From Candidatus Cloacimonadota bacterium (GTDB lineage Bacteria; Cloacimonadota; Cloacimonadia; Cloacimonadales; JAJBBL01): a DNA stretch of 18,240 nt. The notes under the pieces are model-generated. The model did no database searches. It was not told where the DNA came from and saw nothing but the letters and a program-made list of their open reading frames with translations. The stretch's first letter is position 1. Every line of letters begins with the position of its first letter. The stretch lies in contig JAJBBL010000173.1 in NCBI GenBank assembly GCA_020532365.1, forward strand, positions 1-18,240. Reading direction: 5' to 3'. Of this stretch, positions 1-7,413 are shown one piece after another. Position numbers and translations under genes: made by a program.

Positions 1-265
1 ATTCTTTTCAAATTAGACTTCCTACCCTTTCTCTAAGAATTGAAACAACTTACTAAAGAAATAGAGAGTAACTGTCAATCTATATTCTGATCGTCCCACT
101 TAAAATAACCGATCGATTTTCAGAAAAACACAGATTTACTTTAAGATCTATCGTGAGCTAAAAGTGACACTTTTAACACGTTTTCTAAAAAACTCCACCT
201 TTTACTGGATCACCCATACATAAAAAAGCATAATCCTCTGTATGCCAATACATTACACCACCTGC
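1..265. other. Gene-free left margin
   Basis: I see no convincing gene here on either strand. The stretch is AT-rich with frequent stops. A 22-codon frame on the minus strand (185-253) follows a purine-rich stretch but has no recognisable product. The only structures noted are the palindrome at 159-175 and, just beyond, the long imperfect palindrome at 266-348. Confidence 0.6.
159..175. repeat. 17-bp perfect palindrome, possible operator
   Basis: TAAAAGTG and CACTTTTA face each other around a single central A. There is no GC-rich stem and no T-run, so it does not look like a terminator. The short symmetric form would suit a dimeric repressor site, but no adjacent gene start is visible inside the window, so its role is unknown. 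Confidence 0.4.
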
Positions 266-348
266 ACCTAACTGGTAAGTAAGGGGTAGTGCCGTAGGCG
301 GACCAGAGCCGGCTACGGTATTATCCCTTAAGTAACCCTTAGTTAGTC
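266..348 (-). other. attC-like imperfect palindrome directly behind the MATE gene
   Basis: Read on the minus strand, the element opens with GACTAAC (348-342), which holds the last MATE codon and its TAA stop, and closes with GTTAGGT (272-266). These fit the integron attC core boxes RYYYAAC (6 of 7) and GTTRRRY (7 of 7). Between them the plus strand folds into a long stem: 280-285 with 325-330, 286-291 with 319-324 (alternating Watson-Crick and G-T pairs), 292-297 with 313-318, and 299-301 with 309-311, closed by a 7-nt loop at 302-308. Unpaired spacers of about 7 and 11 nt separate the stem from the boxes. The plus strand, which would be the attC bottom strand, folds better than the minus strand, as in real attC sites. 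No T-run follows, so it is not a classical terminator. Against attC: no integrase gene or second site is visible, and the inner boxes fit poorly. Confidence 0.4.
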
Positions 349-1698
349 TACTGCAGTTGCAAACTTTTTTGACTCGATTTTCTTGTTCAACAAAATCCAA
401 TATGCGATCGGTAGAGTTAACACTTCTGCGAGTGGCACAGATATCCAGATCCCTATATTTCCGAAGCGGTATGGTAAAATCATTAGTAGCGGTAACAGTA
501 AAAACAGGCTTCTGCTCAACGAAATCAACATCGACCCTCGCCAACGACCGACTGACTGTACATACGAAGCCAAAAGAATATTGATCCCCGACACAAAAAG
601 GGCTGGAAAGTAATAAATAGATGCGGCGACGGCTGTTTTAGCTAACTCTATATCGCTATCGGCAAAGATAGAAACTGGCAACATAGCGTAGTTAAAAAGT
701 AATATGTATGCGCTTATTCCTATAGCTACAGCTATTTGTACACTAAGTTTAAGAATCTCTTTTGTTTTTTCTATATTACCTGCTCCATAGTAGAAGCTTA
801 TCAACGGTTGCGCCCCCTCTGCCATACCCAAAAATAGAGATAATACTATCAGCGCTATGTACCCCACTATGCCAAAAGCAGCAAACCCTAAAGCACCCAT
901 ATGGATACCTATTGCAATGTTGACGCAAAGAGTAGTTATACCCAGAGCAAACTCCATAGCGAAAGAGGGTATACCTTTAAGAAGAATATCGTAAGCAATT
1001 TTAAAATCTATCTTTATCCTCTCTAAATAGAGGTTACCTCTCTTCAATACAAAGTGGGGAAGCATTATTAACATGCTAATAATAGGACCTAACCCCGTCG
1101 CTAATGCAGCACCACCTACACCCATCTGTAGCGGTCCCATAAAAAACCAGTCGAGAAATATATTTGATAATGCACCGATGAGTAGAGCTGTCATTGCGAG
1201 CTTCGGCTTTGAGTCGTTCCTTAGCCACGTACACATAGCGTAGCTAAACATAAAAGTGGGACTGAAAATCAAAAAACACCTGATATACGTAATCACTAAA
1301 TTCATTAGGTCTGGAGTAGCCCCTAACATCTTTACAATAGGACGTATGAAGGCTAAAGAGGTTACGCTTATAATAATCGACAAAAGAGCTAACAACTTAA
1401 CAGATAAATTAAAAATATACCTTGCCCCTTTATTCTCACCCATACCGTTCTTATACGAAATGAGCACACCAGCACCTACCGAGACAAGCATACTCAGCGA
1501 TAATAGTATTTCTAAAACAGGAACTCCAACTGTAACCGCAGCTAAAGCTTCTCTCCCTAACATCCTTGCGACAAGAAGGCCGTCGACAACGATATATAAA
1601 GAGTTAAAAATCAGACCCGCTACACCCGGAATTATGTAAGAGAGCAACTCCTTGAAAGTACTTTCAGGTTGCAATATTTTTGATACTCTGTTACCCAT
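343..1698 (-). CDS. MATE-family multidrug/toxin efflux transporter
   Basis: This is a 451-residue inner-membrane protein of the MATE family (NorM/MepA/DinF type), which exports cationic drugs, toxins or metabolites in exchange for Na+ or H+. About twelve hydrophobic segments alternate with short loops in two halves, and the length matches the family norm of 440-470. The first half carries the usual LLSYIIPGVAGLIFNSLY and VVDGLLVARMLG region; the second has GMAEGAQPLISFYYGAG, the typical start of the second repeat. The start has only a weak ribosome site (AAAGGT close to the ATG). It lies 112 nt behind guaA on the same strand, separated by a strong hairpin (1734-1775), so it may be a separate unit. 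The stop codon falls inside the attC-like element at 266-348. The family call is firm; the substrate cannot be read from sequence. Confidence 0.9.
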   Translation of the reverse strand: MGNRVSKILQPESTFKELLSYIIPGVAGLIFNSLYIVVDGLLVARMLGREALAAVTVGVPVLEILLSLSMLVSVGAGVLISYKNGMGENKGARYIFNLSVKLLALLSIIISVTSLAFIRPIVKMLGATPDLMNLVITYIRCFLIFSPTFMFSYAMCTWLRNDSKPKLAMTALLIGALSNIFLDWFFMGPLQMGVGGAALATGLGPIISMLIMLPHFVLKRGNLYLERIKIDFKIAYDILLKGIPSFAMEFALGITTLCVNIAIGIHMGALGFAAFGIVGYIALIVLSLFLGMAEGAQPLISFYYGAGNIEKTKEILKLSVQIAVAIGISAYILLFNYAMLPVSIFADSDIELAKTAVAASIYYFPALFVSGINILLASYVQSVGRWRGSMLISLSRSLFLLLPLLMILPYRFGNIGIWISVPLAEVLTLPIAYWILLNKKIESKKFATAVD

Positions 1699-1733
1699 AC
1701 CTTTATTATTTTTTGTATTATTAGCGGCAGGTC

Positions 1734-1775
1734 ATAGTGGAGTACTAAACCTTTTTGGGCTTAGTATTCCACTAT
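1734..1775. repeat. 15-bp-arm inverted repeat between guaA and the MATE gene
   Basis: Arms at 1734-1748 and 1761-1775 match at 14 of 15 positions, enclosing a 12-nt loop with two further possible G-C pairs. It lies between guaA and the MATE gene, which are read in the same direction, ending about 35 nt before the MATE start codon. There is no T-run on either side, so a factor-independent terminator is unlikely. An operator, an RNA hairpin that insulates the two genes, or a small mobile-repeat remnant are all possible. Confidence 0.6.
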
Positions 1776-1810
1776 ATCTGAGAGCCTTAAGTAGCTGTAA
1801 TATTTTGTGT

Positions 1811-3349
1811 TTATTCCCACTCTATGGTAGCTGGTGGTTTCGAGCTTATATCGTATACGATACGATTAACGCCGTCAACTTCGCTTATAATGCGATCTGA
1901 AACTTTTCTAAGGAATGGTGTGGGTAGTTCTGACCATTCGGCAGTAGTGCCGTCGGTGCTACCGACTGCTCTGAGCGCACATACATATTCGTAAGTACGA
2001 TTGCCATCTTTTACGCCGACCGATTGGATTGGGAGTAAAACGGCGAAAGCTTGCCACACCTTATGATATAGGTCATTATTTTTTAATTCTTGGATGAATA
2101 TGTGGTCTACGTTCTGTAAAATCTCGACCTTCTCTTTGGTGATTTCGCCGGGTATTCTAACGGCTAAGCCTGGTCCGGGAAAGGGGTGTCTCATCAACAC
2201 ATTTTCAGGAAGTCCTAACTCGCGGCCAACTTCACGCACTTCATCTTTATAGAGCTCTCTTAACGGTTCAACTATTTTCAATTTCATCTTTTCGGGGAGT
2301 CCGCCAACATTGTGGTGTGACTTTATCTTCACAGTGGAATCTTTCAAAGAGACACTTTCTATCACGTCAGGATAAAGAGTTCCTTGCGCTAAGAATTCAA
2401 CGTCGGTATGCTTTTCAGCCTCTGCTTCAAAGACGTCGATAAAAGTTTTACCGATCACCTTTCTCTTCTGCTCAGGGTCTTGAACCCCTTTCAGATTTCG
2501 GTGGAAAGTTTCGCCAGCATCGACCGCTATAAACTCCATAGCCCAGTGCTCACTAAAGAGCTCTTTGACTTCCTGAGCTTCATTTTTACGCATTAGGCCG
2601 GTGTCTACAAAGACTGAGATCAGTTGATCGCCTATAGCTTTGTCCAACAGTGCAGCGGTTACTGAAGAATCTACCCCGCCACTAAGAGCTAAAAGAACCT
2701 TCTTGTCGCCGACTACTTGCCGTATATCCTTAATACTTTTTTCAACAAACGATTCAGGAGACCAGTTTCCACTAAACCCAGCAATCTTTTTAAGGAAGTT
2801 ATCGAGTATTTTCAAACCGTTATGAGTCTCAGTTACTTCGGGATGAAACTCTAAAGCGTAAATCTTCTTACTCCGGTGTTGTATTGCGGCGTAAGGGGTG
2901 TTGACCCCTGTGGCAATAGTAACAAAACACTCTGGAAGCTGAGAGACCGAGTCATCACAGCTTGTCCAGACAGACTCTTTTATTGTAAGTCCGCTAAACA
3001 GGAGATTTTCCTGATCAATTTCTATCGACTCGCTACTATATTTTCGTTCTGGGGTAGTTGCAACCTTTCCGCCAAACCAGTGAACTAAGAGTTGCATCCC
3101 GTAGCAAACACCTAAGATAGGGATTCCTAAGTCAAGGATACCTTTGTCTGGTTTAGGGGCGTCCTCTTCGAACAGGTTGTAAGTGCTTCCGGATAGGATA
3201 AGCCCTCGGGGCTTTTTATCTTTTATTTTTTCAAGCGGAGTGTAATAGGGGGCTATTTCGGAGTAAACTCCAAGTCTCCTGGTTGCTCTTGCTATATCTT
3301 GAGTGTATTTCGATCCAAAGTCTAAGATTAACACCATTTCATTGTTCAT
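1811..3349 (-). CDS. guaA: GMP synthase (glutamine-hydrolysing)
   Basis: GuaA converts XMP to GMP using ATP and the amide nitrogen of glutamine, the last step of guanine nucleotide synthesis in the cytosol. The 512 residues match the family. The N-terminal class I glutamine amidotransferase has its nucleophile in GVCYGMQ (C82) and the His/Glu pair in LEFHPEVTE (H169, E171). The ATP-pyrophosphatase domain has the P-loop SGGVDSS (223-229), and the C-terminal dimerisation domain ends in the family signature DISSKPPATIEWE. The start is supported by AGGGGG about 12 nt upstream. One oddity: the usual SGGP turn near the amidotransferase active site reads SGST (53-56). The gene lies 27 nt behind the 352-residue unknown gene and is probably co-transcribed with it. 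Confidence 0.97.
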   Translation of the reverse strand: MNNEMVLILDFGSKYTQDIARATRRLGVYSEIAPYYTPLEKIKDKKPRGLILSGSTYNLFEEDAPKPDKGILDLGIPILGVCYGMQLLVHWFGGKVATTPERKYSSESIEIDQENLLFSGLTIKESVWTSCDDSVSQLPECFVTIATGVNTPYAAIQHRSKKIYALEFHPEVTETHNGLKILDNFLKKIAGFSGNWSPESFVEKSIKDIRQVVGDKKVLLALSGGVDSSVTAALLDKAIGDQLISVFVDTGLMRKNEAQEVKELFSEHWAMEFIAVDAGETFHRNLKGVQDPEQKRKVIGKTFIDVFEAEAEKHTDVEFLAQGTLYPDVIESVSLKDSTVKIKSHHNVGGLPEKMKLKIVEPLRELYKDEVREVGRELGLPENVLMRHPFPGPGLAVRIPGEITKEKVEILQNVDHIFIQELKNNDLYHKVWQAFAVLLPIQSVGVKDGNRTYEYVCALRAVGSTDGTTAEWSELPTPFLRKVSDRIISEVDGVNRIVYDISSKPPATIEWE

Positions 3350-3376
3350 TTAGTTGCGTTCCCCCTATTTGTTTAC

Positions 3377-4435
3377 TCAAAATCTCTTGAGGCCTCTCCT
3401 TCTCCTCTCGGGTACCATTACCCTGAAGAAGAATTGGAAGGTTAAACCTTCGCTCGATGATTCGTCAAAGATGTTGTGGTTCTCACCGATGTATAAAACC
3501 TGATCCTGACAGCTCACTTTAACGGTACCGTACGGCTCTAAGTCCTGCAACATTTTGTAGAATTTAGTCCGCGGTGAAATCTTGTCGAGATCGTATTCCA
3601 CTAAGTTGGTTACCCTTAACTGCACGACGTCAGCCAGTTTACGACAGCCGAAAATAACAGCATCTTCTACCTCTTTAGAGAAGGCGATCGTGCTTTTCCA
3701 CACATCGCTAATGACTTTTTTCTCGGCATAGTATTGACGCCTATCCGAGAAGTTTTCCATCGCTGGAAGTGAGTTGAATTGGAAGAAGAACTCTTGGCGG
3801 ATGATATCACGCTCTTCGTCTGTTAAATCTCGCTCTTCATACACTTCGAGAGCGTTCTCTAAGAGTAGACGGTTCTCCTCTTGTAAAAGAGAGGCAAATA
3901 GCCTGAATCTCTCTTTCAAACTATCCAATATTTCGAGATTTTCTTCACGGGTGTAAGTACCTGATAAGAGTTGGTCAAATCCACCTAATTCATACTCGCC
4001 AGTTAAATACGGGGCGAAAAATCCGGTTAAGACAGAGATCATTTTGTTTTTCACTCTGACTACCTGTGGACGGAGCAGGTCATACTCTTCGAGCATTTTG
4101 TCAGCCCCTTTAGTAATAAAGGCGGCCACCATGTCCTGGAATCCTTTGTCTTTAATCGAGCTTTTGCGAGCCCCTACCACAAGAACAAAACATAAAGGGT
4201 ATTCTAATTTTATCTTTTCGATGAAAGAGACCATTGCATCTTTTTCGTCGTCACTCGGCTTGTCGCTAAGTATGTAGACTACTATTTCAGGCTCTTTACC
4301 CTCTAAGTTTTCTTTCACATCTTCGTATTCCGTAACAAAGATGATCCGATCATTGTAATTAGCATCAAGTTGCTCAACAAATGGGAGCAGTTCTTCCCTG
4401 TTGGCGCTTGCCACTACTGTAGTTATGTTATTCAT
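3377..4435 (-). CDS. Uncharacterised protein with receiver-like N-terminal domain
   Basis: I do not recognise this 352-residue protein. It has no signal peptide or membrane segment and should be cytosolic. Residues 1 to about 130 alternate short hydrophobic strands (TTVVAS, RIIFV, EIVVYIL, CFVLVVGA) with helices, and a late AFITKGAD stretch recalls the end of response-regulator receiver domains. The phospho-accepting Asp expected after the third strand is not evident (VVYILSDKP), so any such domain would be degenerate. Residues about 165-260 are strongly charged and helical, and the tail is basic (PERRRRGLKRF). The start has GAGG 7 nt upstream. It is first in a likely operand with guaA 27 nt downstream, and its upstream region is shared divergently with the sugar transferase gene. 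The link to GMP synthesis may be regulatory or merely positional. Confidence 0.75.
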   Translation of the reverse strand: MNNITTVVASANREELLPFVEQLDANYNDRIIFVTEYEDVKENLEGKEPEIVVYILSDKPSDDEKDAMVSFIEKIKLEYPLCFVLVVGARKSSIKDKGFQDMVAAFITKGADKMLEEYDLLRPQVVRVKNKMISVLTGFFAPYLTGEYELGGFDQLLSGTYTREENLEILDSLKERFRLFASLLQEENRLLLENALEVYEERDLTDEERDIIRQEFFFQFNSLPAMENFSDRRQYYAEKKVISDVWKSTIAFSKEVEDAVIFGCRKLADVVQLRVTNLVEYDLDKISPRTKFYKMLQDLEPYGTVKVSCQDQVLYIGENHNIFDESSSEGLTFQFFFRVMVPERRRRGLKRF

Positions 4436-4457
4436 TTGTACCTCGAAAAATAATTAT

Positions 4458-4491
4458 TTTAAGCTCATTATCCCAAAAACATTAGCTTAAA
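4458..4491. repeat. Inverted repeat in the leader of the 352-residue gene
   Basis: TTTAAGCT (4458-4465) and AGCTTAAA (4484-4491) are perfect 8-bp arms with an 18-nt spacer. The spacer holds a possible minus-strand -10 box (GATAAT, 4472 to 4467) but I see no good -35 partner. It could be an operator over the guaA-operon promoter or a leader hairpin; this is inference. Confidence 0.35.
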
Positions 4492-4604
4492 CTTAGTTTC
4501 GCCACAAGTTTCCTGACCATAGATAATAAGTCAATAAAAACTATGCGGCTTGACTACTTTTCTTTACTGTAGAGCTCAGATTTATATCTCGTCAAGAATT
4601 TTAT

Positions 4605-4633
4605 TTGACAGCTGAGCCCTCTTATCTTATATA
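4605..4633 (+). promoter_or_regulatory. Sigma-70-type promoter for the sugar transferase operon
   Basis: TTGACA at 4605-4610 and TATATA at 4628-4633 are separated by exactly 17 nt, a near-consensus housekeeping promoter. Transcription would begin near 4640, leaving a leader of about 30 nt before the ATG at 4672. No terminator or further promoter is obvious before the two genes that follow. Confidence 0.7.
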
Positions 4634-4671
4634 GGTCAGTTATAATCAAGTTTTATATTGAGGCCTATTAG

Positions 4672-6276
4672 ATGAAAAAAGTAACACAAAGAATTCTCGC
4701 GTACATATTAGACTTTCTGATCATAACATTTTCGTATGTTCTGGTTGTTATGTATAGAGATAACTTCTGGGCGTTTGTTGACAAACACGCCTTAGCCTCA
4801 TATATGACTTATGCTATTTGGGTTCTGTTTTCACTCTTAAGCCGTAAATGCCATATCAGAGATAAAAAGAGCGCGCAGGACGTCATCCGCTCTACACTTA
4901 AAACTAACTTTGTCGCTCTCTCTACTTCGTTCATCCTGATTGTTCTCTTCAAACTACCACTCTTTCCCCGATTTATTATCTTCGGAATGGCAGCTCTAAC
5001 CTCGATTGTCGAAATCGTAATCTTCTTGCTCATATACTACTCTCTTAGATTCAGACAGGCTAATCCCCCTCAAGCGACACTACCCCTGGTAACGAAAACA
5101 CTTATAGACGAGGAGGACGAAGAGGATATCCTCAAAGACTTAAAACAGCCTAAAAAAGATACCTCACCTTACAGCCCGTCGTTCTCCGATTCCCAATTAT
5201 CAGAATCGGTCATAGTAAAACTCTGGCAGAAATATCTCGATAAGCATAATGCCCTGTTTGACTATATTAGCGAACGGATTAACCTAACTAAATTTAGTGA
5301 AAAATCAGCCCTTATCATCAATAGCGCTACCTATTTTAATATCGAACATATTGAGCCGGAATCACAACAGCTCTTTATAAATCTTCATAAAATCAACGAC
5401 TTTAGACGGGTCAACCTCTACTTTATCAAAGTTAATGAGAACCTTGTTAACGGCGGAGTATTCGTCTGCTGTGCCGAAACTACCGCTCAACGACATAACC
5501 GCTTTATGACGAAATATGGAGCTCTGTTCGGCAAAATATTGTACTCTTTTGACTTCCTATTCCGAAGAGTTAGCCCCAAAATACCAGTTCTGCAAGGGCT
5601 TTACTTCGGCATTACTAACGGAAGAGATCGTACCCTATCCGAAACAGAAATCTTGGGCAGACTTTACTTCTGCGGATTTGAACTGGTCGGACATAAAGAA
5701 ATAGATAAACGTTCCTACTTCATAGTAAAAAAAGTAAAAGAACCTTCCAGAGATGAACACCCCTCGTATGGTCCACTTATCAAACTAAAAAGGGTAGGCA
5801 AAGAAGGGAAACTCTTCAACTGCTACAAACTTAGGACTATGCACCCCTACTCGGAATACCTACAAGAATATATCCAAAGCACCTACTCAATAGGTACCTC
5901 TGGCAAATTTGCTAACGACTTCAGGATAACAAGCTGGGGACTCTGGTTCCGGAAGCTCTGGCTGGATGAGCTACCACAATTCTATAATCTCGCAAAAGGG
6001 GACGTGAAAGTTATAGGGGTTCGAGCCGTTAGCCCTAACTACTTAAAAAGATATTACCCCGAAAACTTAGTTAAATTGAGAAATACCACTAAACCGGGAC
6101 TAATACCGGTCTATACCGCAGATAAATCGCAAAGCTTGCAAGAACTTTTAGAATCCGAAGAGAAGTATCTCCTCTCCAGACAGAATAAACCGATTATCAC
6201 CGATATAAAATACTTCTCTAAATCAATGTTTAACATAGTGACTCGCAGAGTTAAGTCACTCGATAACTATAGGTGA
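4672..6276 (+). CDS. Membrane sugar-phosphate transferase with extra cytosolic domain
   Basis: This 534-residue protein probably transfers a sugar-1-phosphate onto a polyprenyl phosphate carrier, starting a surface-polysaccharide repeat unit at the inner membrane. Four hydrophobic segments (about 7-27, 41-57, 80-95, 100-123) are followed by an acidic, Ser-rich linker. Residues about 210-355 form a globular domain (INLHKINDFRRVN, then NENLVNGGVFVCCAETT) that resembles a methyltransferase fold but lacks a clear SAM-binding glycine motif. The C-terminal third is a bacterial sugar transferase domain: GPLIKLKRVGKEGKLFNCYKL, then WLDELPQFYNLAKGD with the expected catalytic Asp-Glu pair at 432-433, then VIGVRAVS in place of the usual VGPRP. 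The hydrophobic re-entrant helix that normally precedes this domain is not visible. The start has GAGG 8 nt upstream. Its stop codon overlaps the ribosome site of the next gene. Confidence 0.85.
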   Translation: MKKVTQRILAYILDFLIITFSYVLVVMYRDNFWAFVDKHALASYMTYAIWVLFSLLSRKCHIRDKKSAQDVIRSTLKTNFVALSTSFILIVLFKLPLFPRFIIFGMAALTSIVEIVIFLLIYYSLRFRQANPPQATLPLVTKTLIDEEDEEDILKDLKQPKKDTSPYSPSFSDSQLSESVIVKLWQKYLDKHNALFDYISERINLTKFSEKSALIINSATYFNIEHIEPESQQLFINLHKINDFRRVNLYFIKVNENLVNGGVFVCCAETTAQRHNRFMTKYGALFGKILYSFDFLFRRVSPKIPVLQGLYFGITNGRDRTLSETEILGRLYFCGFELVGHKEIDKRSYFIVKKVKEPSRDEHPSYGPLIKLKRVGKEGKLFNCYKLRTMHPYSEYLQEYIQSTYSIGTSGKFANDFRITSWGLWFRKLWLDELPQFYNLAKGDVKVIGVRAVSPNYLKRYYPENLVKLRNTTKPGLIPVYTADKSQSLQELLESEEKYLLSRQNKPIITDIKYFSKSMFNIVTRRVKSLDNYR

Positions 6277-6283
6277 GGTACGT

Positions 6284-7357
6284 ATGCAAAAGAAATTATC
6301 AGTTGAAGTAGTTTACGAATTTATGATCAAAGTTTTTAAAGAGTTAGGAGTACCCGAAGATGAGGCTAAAATATGTGCCGATGTACTCATCACCTCTGAC
6401 CTGAGCGGTATTGAGTCGCACGGCATCGGTCGATTGAAAATGTATTACGATCGAATCAAAGCAGGTATACAGTCCTCAACTACCAATATCGAAGTAGTCG
6501 CCGATAAAGGGGCGACAGCCGTGTGGGACGGTAATCACGGGATGGGGCACGTTATCGGACACCGTGCAATGCAAAAAGCTATAGACAAGGCTAAAGAATT
6601 TGGACTCGGCTCCGTCGCCGTACGTAATTCAACACACTATGGTATTTGTGGCTACTATGCTAAAATGGCAATCAAACAGGGGATGATAGGTATCACCTTC
6701 TCTAATGCGAGACCCTCCATCGCTCCACTTTTCGGTGTTACACCACTCTTGGGGACTAACCCGATCTGCTTCGGGGCACCTACCGACCTCGACTACCCTT
6801 TCCTATACGACGCCGCGACTTCTATTACCCAAAGAGGTAAAATAGAGGTGCTGGCACGTGAAAATAAAGAGACCCCTGAAGGATGGGCAATCGACTCGAA
6901 AGGAAAAACACATACAGATACAGATAAACTGTTGGTAGACCTGACTAAAGGAGCTGCTTCACTCCTCTCTATCGGTGGCGAAAATGAGACTACCGGCGGA
7001 CATAAAGGGTACGGGTTGGCAACTATGGTGGAAATCCTTTGTGCCGCCCTACAGAACGGTAGCTACCTCTCCCAACTGACCGGCCAAGATGAGAATGGAA
7101 ACCCGACTCCGTATAGTTTAGGACACTTCTTTATGGCTATAAATATAGAATATTTTATTGACTTGAATGTATTTAAGAAAATCGTTGGTAATATTATACG
7201 TCAGCTTAAAAACTCTGAGAAGTCAGATGGGTATGATCATATCTACGTGGCTGGCGAAAAAGAGTATGATAATGAGCTTAGAGTAAGGCGCGAAGGGGTG
7301 CCTATAACCGATAAGCTTATGAGAAATATGATAGAAATGGGGTACACCCAAAACTAA
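6284..7357 (+). CDS. Ldh_2-family NAD(P)-dependent 2-oxoacid dehydrogenase
   Basis: A 357-residue cytosolic dehydrogenase of the malate/L-lactate (Ldh_2, YlbC/AllD/ComC/YiaK) family, which reduces 2-oxo acids or related compounds with NAD(P)H. The family's SHGIGR motif is at 45-50, the presumed catalytic histidine sits in NSTHYGICGYY (H118), and GTNPICFGAP, LYDAATS and HKGYGLATMVEIL mark the nucleotide- and substrate-binding regions. Length is normal. The ribosome site (GAGG) overlaps the upstream stop codon and the gap is only 7 nt, so the gene is translationally tied to the sugar transferase. That placement suggests a role in making a sugar or sugar-acid precursor for the polymer, but the family is broad and the substrate cannot be fixed. 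Plain lactate or malate metabolism remains possible. Confidence 0.9.
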   Translation: MQKKLSVEVVYEFMIKVFKELGVPEDEAKICADVLITSDLSGIESHGIGRLKMYYDRIKAGIQSSTTNIEVVADKGATAVWDGNHGMGHVIGHRAMQKAIDKAKEFGLGSVAVRNSTHYGICGYYAKMAIKQGMIGITFSNARPSIAPLFGVTPLLGTNPICFGAPTDLDYPFLYDAATSITQRGKIEVLARENKETPEGWAIDSKGKTHTDTDKLLVDLTKGAASLLSIGGENETTGGHKGYGLATMVEILCAALQNGSYLSQLTGQDENGNPTPYSLGHFFMAINIEYFIDLNVFKKIVGNIIRQLKNSEKSDGYDHIYVAGEKEYDNELRVRREGVPITDKLMRNMIEMGYTQN

Positions 7358-7413
7358 AACCGTTAAATAGTTTAGCTGTGTGTTAATAAAATTAAGAAAA
7401 AGGAAGGTCGCAT

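Noticed and set aside
185..253. 22-codon minus-strand frame just beyond the attC-like element, possible next cassette peptide
   Set aside because: Too short to support, no recognisable product; kept only as a remark.
266..348. Long palindrome read as a simple transcription terminator of the MATE gene
   Set aside because: No T-run follows the stem on the minus strand, and the stem pairs better on the opposite strand. A factor-dependent 3' structure is still possible.
185..544. 119-codon minus-strand frame overlapping the MATE 3' end
   Set aside because: Two thirds lie in a different frame of the MATE gene, which has clear family features over its full normal length; the rest crosses the attC-like element. 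No ribosome site or family match was seen.
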